Source of the DNA: Oidiodendron maius Zn
Taxonomy: Eukaryota; Ascomycota; Leotiomycetes; Myxotrichaceae
Direction of reading: 5' to 3'
Length of the DNA: 64,000 nucleotides
Assembly (NCBI GenBank): GCA_000827325.1
Contig: KN832878.1
Span: forward strand, 1,736,001 to 1,800,000
The notes under the pieces were generated by a model. The model worked only from the letters and a program-made list of their open reading frames with translations, was not told the origin of the DNA and ran no database searches. Shown piece by piece: positions 56,340 through 64,000 of the stretch. A program made the position numbers and the translations under genes. Position 1 is the stretch's first letter; each line of letters begins with the position of its first letter.

Positions 56340-58680
56340 TTATTCCTCTTCCAGATCAACCACTACAGGAACAGGGACTACATCGCCAGCAGGCTCAATA
56401 ATACGGCCATTCTCGTCGATTATAATCTCATCCTCGTCATCATCATCGACTAGGAATCCCCAACTGCGCAAACACAGTACGTGTCATACATTTTTACTAG
56501 CAGTCCGACCGCGCTTCTTCGAGTTTAAGTTGCTAGCGAGACTAAACACTCGTTCAGAAGGTGCAGAAGTTGCAGTAATAGAGAAATAATCACAGGCTAC
56601 TGTTGTAATGACTGGGAAGTCGAAGGCTTTGTTTTTCATATAGTCTTTGACCCGCCCCGGAGTACTGTTCTCCGGCAGGCACTATTCTCCTAGCCACCAC
56701 GCAATCTCACCATTGAGGCTATTCGCAGATACAACGGGATGCCGAGGTCGTCTTGCTATATAGGCGCTATAACCATGGGCAGGGTTCACTCTCCAATCTT
56801 CCTGCCCCTCTACCTCTGGTGTAATAGAGCGTTACTCTCGAGCTTCATGTACGTCGATAGCAACGTTCTCAGCCTGTTGACGCTCATATTCCTTGATCAC
56901 GATAGCTCTTTGTTAGGGAGTTCGATCCTGTGACCAAAGTTGTGAATTGCATCACTTTATGAATATGTATAATTATTTCCTTAAAGCCAGAGTTTCCTTA
57001 AGAACTCTTTCCTCACTTGTAATCAATCTATTTACCTAAGTTGCACTTGTTTCCTCACACTCTTCTCTTATAGTCACCAAAGACGTGCCCGAAATGCGAC
57101 TTTGCTTCCTTGACAGCTGTTGCATTAGCCCCACCTTGCGTTTCGTATAGGAATTCGAAGTATTGGAGCTTGTATCGAGGATCACAGATTGTAGCAACAG
57201 AAGAGTGATATGGCGACATCGATTTATCGTAGTAATCTTTCAAGACCTTCTGTGCTGCTTTGGCTGCTGCTTTAAGAACCCTCTTGTCGTCTTGTAATTG
57301 CCAAACGTTCAATTGACGTATCATATGAAAGTAATTCGGAATAACATTACGGAGAGTAGGATATTGCTCAGCCTGCGATTGAACCGTAGGTCGTGGAAAG
57401 ATATCAAAGAAGACAGCCATTTCCTTTAAACACTCCCAAGCCTCGTCTGTAGATGTAAGAATGTCTCGTACAGACTCGTCCCAATGCTGTGCTGTCAAAA
57501 CTGCATCTATTGCTTTCTCCATTCTTAGCATAGCTTTGATCATCTTGTCGGTGGAGTTCCATCGAATTGGCATATCACACATTAGATCAATGTACTTAAC
57601 TCCAAAGACCTCGCAAATCTTCTTTAATTCTGCTCGAGGAACCTTCCGAAGCTTGAAAAGGTTTTATTTGACCAGCTTGAACAGCATTATTATAAATATC
57701 GGTACAGAATCGTACATCTCCCTCTTTGCGATTGAATTTGCAACAGAAGTACGCTTGATCTCTTTTCTCCATTAAGTCGTACTGGTTCTCGACTTCAGCT
57801 TCGAAGTTATCAAGCCTCGTATCGTTCGGTTTTGCATTGTCTCGAATAACAGATACAATAGCACATGTAATGCCTGATCGATCTGTTACTTCCCAAATGC
57901 TTTGCACCAAGAACTTCTCCACTATGAACCGGATCCATGAGCTCAATAATATCAAGAAGCAGATTCTCTTTGACTCTATCTCTCGTTGTAAAGTGTGCAG
58001 TAACGGTAATATAGTCCAACTTGCTGTTTTCAGCCCATTCATTAGTTGCCAACACTATTCTTCCACCTTAATTAATGTGCTTTTGAAGCTTCCTGTGCAC
58101 TACCTCCTCTGCAGATTCGTACCGTGTTTTGACGTCATTCATCAAGGTTGTCTTCGATACTTGTTTCATTTGCGGGGAGAGGAAGGTAATAAGAGCTTTG
58201 GTTTCGGCTTGATCGACAATACGGAAAGAGAGGTTATTTTGGTGATAAACTCAAGAAGGCGAGTATGAAATCATTCGTTGTGAGATTGCTCCTCTTCTTG
58301 CTTCTTATAAAACTGCTTGTTTGCTTTATCTTGCTGTACGTGTTGCCTTCTTTGCTCTTCTTCCACAGGTGTAGGGATATCTGGATGGTATGTCTTGCAG
58401 TGGGGCTTGTAATTGTTTGTAACAGACAAAGTGCGATTGACTACTCTCGGCTTGAAATCAGAACAGCCTGTCTGATTACAATAGATCGTCATATGGTCAT
58501 GCTGATCTTGAATATAAAGGATGCAACCCAGTGAACATGTACGAGTATACAGGCTTGAGAAGAGGACCAGTACGACGACGAGGTTGAAGAAGCATTGGAG
58601 TCATAGTTGACGCTCTTGCTCTCTTAGGAGAGGTTTCGGCTCCAAGAGTAAGTGGAGTACTACGAGGAGGGGTAATTCTG
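56340..58680 (-). mobile_element. hAT-family DNA transposon, decayed transposase
   Basis: In order on the minus strand are a BED-like zinc-finger region (VTNNYKPHCKTYHPDIP, about 58400), FRIVDQAETKALITFLSP and TNEWAENSKLDYITVTAHF. HSGEVLGAKHL follows, then a one-base frameshift near 57895, and DRSGITCAIVSVIRDNAKPND. Next are MPIRWNSTDKMIKAML and PHYHSS-type catalytic surroundings. The dimerisation domain VACDYFSITATSAPSERVFS (about 56590) follows in frame with a stop, and the protein ends in an acidic tail, VPVPVVVDLEEE, at 56340. Several stops and frameshifts are present; terminal repeats were not identified. Confidence 0.8.
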
Positions 58681-58688
58681 CCATAATA

Positions 58689-58938
58689 TGTTGACTGGTG
58701 TCAGGGCTTCAAGCACACATATCACGATGTCTCAGGGTTAGTGGCAACATACGCAATGGCATACGACTGTGTAGTCGTAAGGTCTTACGCATGTTGCCAT
58801 CTGAGCAGGTATATAATAAGTGTTGTGTTCTGTAGTCTAATCCCCTCAGTTGTCTCTGCATCACTCAATAGTCAATATAACTGAGTTTCATCTTGATTCC
58901 TAACTACGACCTGTGCATTACCTGACCTCTGATTAAGA
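58689..58938 (+). repeat. solo LTR, repeat family A, copy 5
   Basis: A 250-bp copy from TGTTGACTGG to GATTAAGA, flanked on both sides by TAATA (58684-58688 and 58939-58943), a perfect 5-bp target duplication. It holds an inverted GCATACGACTGTGTAGTCGTA hairpin. It is nearly the reverse complement of copy 3. Confidence 0.78.
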
Positions 58939-58974
58939 TAATAACTAATGGATTGTACGTAGAGTGAATGGGTT

Positions 58975-59214
58975 GAATAATGCCCGAGAGCAAAGGTGGA
59001 TTCAATTAGTATAAATTCCAAGCACGAAGAAGCTGATATTTCCATCTCTGAAGCTATTAAGGCATTAGAGACTCTTCAGTTGTTTGAGATGCGGAAGGAA
59101 GATGGATCGGGGGTCTTATTATGGGTACTTAATCAAGCTAATCGGAGATATCTAGCTATAAGGCACAAAGGAAAGAAGCAACAGACAGTAGATAGCTTTT
59201 TCCAAAAGAAGTAA
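58975..59214 (+). mobile_element. pogo/Fot-type transposase extreme C-terminus
   Basis: The frame reads ISISEAIKALETLQLFEMRK, then NRRYLAIRHKGKKQQTVDSFFQKK, the usual last 70 residues of fungal Fot-type DDE transposases. Only the tail is present, directly after a solo LTR. Confidence 0.55.
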
Positions 59215-59350
59215 TAGCCTTTCGACCCAGCGCAACTCCTCTGGGCTACGGTCACGTGCACCTCGATTAAACACTTTATCGAGAATGACCGGATACGCCC
59301 TCATATATTAAGGTAATTTACTAAATACGCCATAAATTGTAATAACTCAA

Positions 59351-59593
59351 CCATTTCTTAATATTTTTAAATGAAAATAAAATCACTAGCTAAAAGCTTA
59401 TATACGATGAGTCCTTAAGCAGCATTAATTAATTCATTACGTGTTTGTGAAGAACTAAGGCTTTAGCAAAATTAGGGCTGAAACTCAATATCTCAAGAAT
59501 TTAGAAATGAATTTTCTTTAAACTCTTAAATACTCATCATATATAAGCTTTTAGCTAGCAATTTAAATTTTATTTAAAATTTTTAAGAAATGG
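59351..59593. repeat. foldback element with about 62-bp inverted arms
   Basis: Arms 59351-59413 and 59532-59593 both read CCATTTCTTAA... and ...GCTAGCTAAAAGCTTATATA...GATGAGT on opposite strands with few differences. The 118-bp AT-rich spacer has no coding frame. Confidence 0.65.
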
Positions 59594-59659
59594 CTGCTTT
59601 TGGGGGCCGGAACCCCAAATAAGCGAGAATGATCACGTGCGAAGCTTCTTAGTCTCCTC

Positions 59660-59907
59660 TGTCAGGTTTACGAGCAATGCAGCGCTAAACTTAATACGGC
59701 TACAACTACAGCGTATCAGTAATATCCTCTACAGGTTATACTGGCAGAACAATGAACCGTAAAAGGGCACGTAAATGCAGCTGTAAAGGGCGCGTAAGTG
59801 CTTCAATTAATTAAGGATATAACCCTCTGGCTTAGGGGTTTATATGCTTCTAGGGTTGGGCTTCAATCCACCGGATTGGGTATCAATTATATAAGCAAAC
59901 TCTGACA
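59660..59907 (-). repeat. LTR-like repeat family B, copy 2
   Basis: 248 bp with inverted ends TGTCA...TGACA, the reverse complement of the copy at 53313. No 5-bp duplication is found. It directly precedes the decayed DUF3435 gene. Confidence 0.65.
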
Positions 59908-59999
59908 TACTGGTGATAGTTCAGGATACTATATAATCGGATAACTAGATCAAGGCTATATAACGATATTGTAAAAGAAGCCTGGAAGGTATACTTAGT

Positions 60000-62143
60000 T
60001 AGTTTAGACCAGTAGTGAAAGATAAGCGACCTGCTAATAGTACTTATAGTATATCTTGATTCTGGAGGAAGAGTTTGAACTAAACCCTCTACTGAAAGAC
60101 AAACCTATACTTGGATCAGACGATATCCTGCTCCTATCTATCTATCTTTAGGCCCAGGACACAAGTATATTCCCTATAGACGACTAGTGGCTTAGGCTTG
60201 CCACGATCCTGCTTCTATCTATCTTTACAGGTATACAGTCTATAGAGCTTGTTGATACAATAAAGCATAACGTGCCTGACAAGTACCTTTAGGAGCTTCC
60301 CGAGAGACCCGACCTTGACTACCTAGACTTTCCTGGGGGTAAGGAGGATCTCGATACCTTGGATAAAAAGCAGCTAGGCCTAGATTAGTATCTAGAGGAT
60401 CTGGACTACGACTGACCTGAACTATAGTATAATATAAACAATATGGATTATGATAATGCTGTATATAATAAGATATAGGGGATTATATGAAGAGGAGACA
60501 ACGCTATAAATCTCTCTATTATAAGGACATTCAGCTCTGGATTATATAGAACCTAATGCTTAGAGAGTGTGACTTTCTTGCTATAGAGATTGAGCTTAAA
60601 TATTATAAAGGTGCTGATAGGAAACTGAAGCTGTATGTCTCCCTACCTTTAACCCCTCCTTCCTAGCTGAGTATAATTCTAAGTATAACCTACCTCTTCT
60701 GTAAAAAGGAGCTGCTTACCCTCTGCCCTATTATATATATCTTGTCTATTGCGCTCCGCAACAATACGATCCTGGTGGAAAACCGCCTAGACAGTGCCTG
60801 GCTATTCTTTACTATCTAACTCAAGGACTCTAGAAAGGCTATCAGGGTATTCTGGAAGCTGTATATGCTCAAGGTCCTAATCTTCTGGTAGGCGGTATAG
60901 ACGGCAGACAGGTTCCAGACATCAAAGCATAAGGGCCTCTACTACTTGACCTATATGTACTACCTTGACTGTCTGGGATAGGAGGCTGGATTCGAACAGA
61001 AGCTGATAGTATACTGTGTACGCCGCTGCACGGGAAATGCAGTGGATGGTAAGGGCAACCACTCCTGAAACCCCCTGTCCTGACAGGAATCATATCTCTA
61101 AGACTTATAGCGTCTTGATAGGAGCAGCGACCACTGTGGTCTGTGACCAGATTATGCGATATGATCTGAACTCGGGTATCTTCAACTTGGTATACCTTAA
61201 TATATGGGTCTGTTTCGATATCTAGTCGGCTGTTATGGAGCGCCCTTCTGTTGATAGGCTTATATATACCTTCACCTATATGAGTATTTGCTATGACCTG
61301 TATGCCCTAAAGGATATGCCTAAGTATATTAAGGATGCCCCTTCCCGGGACGAAAAGATTGCCTAGCTGAAGAAGGAGAAGGCTGTCCTTCTAGCGGACA
61401 TCAAGTATGAATACAGGTTTCTGTACTGGGTGAAAGGGACGCTTAAGTAGAAAGAGCACCTGGAGCTTGGCTACAAGATTGGCTGTATGACCAAGAAATA
61501 AGAGGAGGGTATCAAGAAGGTATACTGATAGCAATACTTCTATTATATCTATAATGAAGAGCTATAGCGGTAGCTGAACAACGTTGAGACTGCCGAGTAC
61601 GTGGCGCCTGTCGTTTAGCACTAGCTCCCTGAACGAACTTGAGTGTAGGAGGTGCTATGCTTGTTCCTACAAGGTCTGAGTCTAGACGATGTCGTGCGGC
61701 AGTGGATCTATGCCATCGATCTGATGGTGGCTCTCTGCTCTTGCTGCAAGGAGCTGCTGCCCAAGCCTCAGGCGGCCTTGAGCTTGGAGAGCTTCGGGGT
61801 AGCTGATCTATGCGAGTCGAAGGGGGCTGTGCTGCGGCAACTGTCTCCTATACCGGGACCCGTCTCTCTCATCTGCAACAAGACCCAGTGCATATTCTTC
61901 TGTACGGGCACGGCTACGAAGAAGACCTTCTGTCGGCCAGCGAAGATGATGGACTATGTTGAAGCCCACCTGTGCAGGGAGAAAGCGGAGACGGGGTCTG
62001 AGAAGGTGAGGTGTCGTCATCCAGTTTGCAAGAGCGCCAGGTTGGTCCTCGAGGATGTTCACGATTTCAAGAACCATGTCAAGGACATACACGATGTCGC
62101 CCTTCGAAAACCGTGGCACATGAGACGAGGCAGTGGAGTATGA
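60000..62143 (+). pseudogene. DUF3435 (tyrosine-recombinase-like) protein with C-terminal zinc finger, RIP-decayed
   Basis: Frame-shifted pieces read YKSLYYKDIQLWI, DFLAIEIELKYYKGADRKLK, TPCRLLCPII-like hydrophobic segments (LLTLCPIIYILSIAL) and GLYYLTYMYYLDCLG. VRRCTGNAVDG (about 61020) corresponds to the RRG(T/A)GNAV motif with a catalytic-type Arg. After many TAG stops the frame at 61652-62143 gives LSLDDVVRQWIYAIDLMVALC and a C2H2-like finger (CRHPVC...HVKDIH). DUF3435 (PF11917) includes the captain recombinases of fungal Starship elements, but also many dead or unrelated copies. TAG in place of CAG suggests C-to-T decay. It cannot be functional. Confidence 0.65.
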
Positions 62144-62149
62144 GTTTGT

Positions 62150-62588
62150 GGGGTCCGAACAGACCGTGGGTATTGGGGCGTTGTTGTGTTTGTTCCTTCA
62201 TGCTTTGAGAGGTTGATTGCACTTTCTGTCATTTGTTTCGCGTAGAGGTTAGAAGTGGCGTTAAGGCAGAACAGAGTCGCTGCTAAGTTGTAGGAGAGTT
62301 TGCACGGTCAATCTCCGACCGTAAAAGTTGAGCATCTGTTCGATTAACAATTAGAAGGTTGTGCACATTTTTCATCATTTTATATCTTAGGAACGTTCAG
62401 AATGGGCATACAAATCTCTTAAATTAGGAGCTCGTCGTAGTGATGCATCAGATGCATGAATGGAGACACGCGAAGGGTCACCACGTATTATGGACTATGC
62501 GAAACAGATCCCCATAAAGTTGAAATGTGTATTATCTGCAGAATGCTATATACCTATCTCATAGCGCCTTCTATATCCTTTACTCAAA
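62150..62588. other. intergenic region
   Basis: Non-coding; upstream part of the small secreted-protein locus. No motif beyond AT-rich stretches. Confidence 0.4.
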
Positions 62589-62937
62589 ATGAAGTTCTCC
62601 TTTGCAGCCACCTTAAATAAGCACCTTTGCTCACCTCGCATCATGCGTCGCTCTTCCCAGCCGGTCCCCGATCTTTGACATGAACATGTACGACCCAGCC
62701 ATTCCAGCCAACACTGTCTGCGATGTACCCGCCCCGAGCCTTCCTGGCAATGATCTCCACAGAACTATTGACAAGAGTACGAACGATGAAAGATCTGCCG
62801 AAAAGCGAAATCTTGAGAGGCGCGACTTCCTCTATGTTAATGTTTGCATTGATGCAGATTACCTTGGACTTTGCCAGCAGCTAGGGACCTATAGTATGAT
62901 TCGCTTTCAAGCCGCCCAATTTGAACAGAATTACTGA
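62589..62937 (+). pseudogene. small secreted cysteine-containing protein, probably frameshifted
   Basis: ATG 62589 starts MKFSFAATL, a typical fungal signal-peptide start, but the frame stops at 62678. In another frame, ...FAHLASCVALPSRSPIFD runs straight into the open frame from 62680 (MNMYDPAIPANTVCDVPA...). That frame ends with VNVCIDADYLGLCQQLGTYS, a CxDxxYxGxC pattern as in small beta/gamma-crystallin-like secreted proteins. One indel near 62615 would join the two. A further segment with NGFDDSISSLELN lies at about 63033-63075 and may be a lost last exon. Function unknown. Confidence 0.45.
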
Positions 62938-62940
62938 CTT

Positions 62941-63548
62941 GTATGCTTAATAGCCGGCAATTGCTGTCAGTCTCTCCTGAGAAGTAGAGTGAAGAAGATA
63001 GAACTAATCGTCATTACAGATAGCCTAGTCAACGGTTTCGACGACTCGATTTCATCACTCGAGCTCAACTATTCCTCTATACCTGCGTATTCTACAAGTT
63101 CGTGGTCCTGTCCCAACATTCGTGATTTTCGGCTAATAAATGTCTTCAAGCGATGTCAACTGTAACAATGATCAAGGGTTCGAATTTCCTCCTGGAATTT
63201 ATGATATACATCATGCTTATCTGGTTTTTAGGACTCTGACTGTTTACGGTCCTTTTGATGTACCGTTCACTGGCACTTATGGGTTTAATGATAATATTAG
63301 CAGCTACTACTGCTGCTAACTACTTCAATGTTTCCATAGTAATGGAGTTGCAACACTTGTTTGACACAGGATTCAAGGAAATTTATTTCAAGTAAAATAT
63401 AACTCAATTAGTTATACAGCAAATTACTCAAATATCATACGTTTATGCATTTAGTTTTCATATACCATACTTTTCATACCTCATACTTATATAACGTGAC
63501 TTATGGGGAACTCGGTCATACGGTTCTATGAGCTACACATTTATCTAA
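62941..63548. other. intergenic region
   Basis: Holds the possible last exon of the small secreted protein (about 63033-63120). The rest is AT-rich without genes. Confidence 0.35.
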
Positions 63549-63666
63549 GGGACCAGCTAAATCCTAGCCTCTAGCTAAATCGTAGCGTGATGGTGCTAAG
63601 TCATTTGTCCCGAAGAGGAAAGGAGGCTACGATTTAGCTAAGTCAGGCTACGATTTAGCTGGTCCC
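63549..63666. mobile_element. 118-bp MITE with long inverted repeats
   Basis: Begins GGGACCAGCTAAATC and ends GATTTAGCTGGTCCC, with TAA on both sides (63546-63548 and 63667-63669). The inner arms repeat GCTAAATCGTAGC/GCTACGATTTAGC. A 3-bp TAA duplication and GGG ends fit PIF/Harbinger-type elements; a TA duplication with longer ends is an alternative. Confidence 0.7.
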
Positions 63667-63895
63667 TAAATAAATCGATTTCATACCATGAGTAGATTGA
63701 ATCCATCATACGGATTGGTTGTTAGTATTAAATATTATTAAATGGAGCACTTAGAGATACAATGATGTTAGAAGTGTTCTATTCATATCTCGGGCGGGTA
63801 TGGTTGACATGCTCTTGACCAGATTACTGGTCTTGAAAAGCAAGGTAGCACAAATGAATGATACTGATTGATAACTTATACATAAGGTGTTTCTC

Positions 63896-64000
63896 CTATT
63901 GACTATTAAGCTGTTCTTCTGTCCACTCCCACAACCTCTGTGCCAGTCTCCTATCCCTCGAGACCGTAGATCCTGCGGCTTTCTTTCCAATAGGATCATA
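63896..64000 (-). CDS. short-chain dehydrogenase-like protein, C-terminal end only
   Basis: From the right edge the minus strand reads YDPIGKKAAGSTVSRDRRLA then QRLWEWTEEQLNSQ and TAG (63898-63896). The WEWTEEQL ending after a PIGKK-type segment is how many retinol-dehydrogenase-like fungal SDRs finish. Only 34 residues are visible, so the family call is tentative and the rest lies beyond the window. Confidence 0.4.
   Translation of the reverse strand, partial: YDPIGKKAAGSTVSRDRRLAQRLWEWTEEQLNSQ

Noticed and set aside
1-64000. tRNA or other RNA genes
   Set aside because: No GGTTCGAATCC-like T-arm with matching acceptor stem was seen. A covariance-model scan could still find one.

Overview
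The window is genomic DNA of a filamentous ascomycete, most likely a member of the Eurotiales (Aspergillus/Penicillium type). Nearly all genes carry short 45-100 nt GT-AG introns. Several encode Zn2Cys6 or fungal-specific transcription factors. Intact genes alternate with AT-rich, stop-riddled repeats that look mutated by RIP. The mixture of sugar- and pectin-degrading enzymes, transporters, regulators, many broken genes and more than ten transposon families suggests an accessory, perhaps subtelomeric, region. Joined exon lengths divide by three in all ten spliced models that I assembled completely; the regulator at 25974-27892 could not be fully spliced.

0-5.4 kb: the 3' part of a biotin-dependent acyl-CoA carboxylase faces a seven-exon Zn2Cys6 regulator. 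A broken acetate-permease (GPR1/FUN34/YaaH) gene follows and ends in AT-rich DNA. 5.8-16.7 kb: a probable fructan/sucrose utilisation group, made of a giant secreted tandem GH32 enzyme, a Zn2Cys6 regulator and a divergent MFS sugar transporter, interrupted by a dead Tc1/mariner element. 17.6-18.8 kb: an intact unknown membrane protein. 19.2-25 kb: a graveyard holding a hexose-transporter pseudogene, a Ty3/gypsy tail, a RIP-mutated Fot1/pogo element, a solo LTR and a dynamin pseudogene. 26-29.5 kb: a regulator divergent from an intact short-chain dehydrogenase. 29.7-33 kb: LINE remnant, a truncated GPI-anchored protein, a solo LTR and a beta-mannosidase fragment. 33.7-36.7 kb: an intact divergent pectin pair (pectin methylesterase and GH28). 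38-39.3 kb: a decayed membrane-protein gene. 41.4-43.9 kb: a MITE and another regulator. 44.8-51.2 kb: Helitron, Tad1 LINE, MULE and pogo remnants and two LTRs. 52-55.9 kb: an epoxide hydrolase divergent from a regulator, with an LTR-like repeat between them. 56.3-62.1 kb: a decayed hAT element, an LTR, a transposase tail, a foldback and a decayed DUF3435 recombinase-like gene. 62.6-64 kb: a damaged small secreted protein, a 118-bp MITE and the end of a dehydrogenase gene.

Two catabolic themes stand out. Fructan digestion plus sugar uptake lies at 5.8-16.7 kb, and pectin de-esterification plus depolymerisation at 33.7-36.7 kb. The rest is mostly regulatory genes and repeat debris. The most unusual intact object is the two-headed GH32 protein: its first catalytic domain is split by two duplicated beta-sandwich modules, and its second has Glu where the nucleophile Asp is expected. 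No RNA gene or CRISPR array was recognised.
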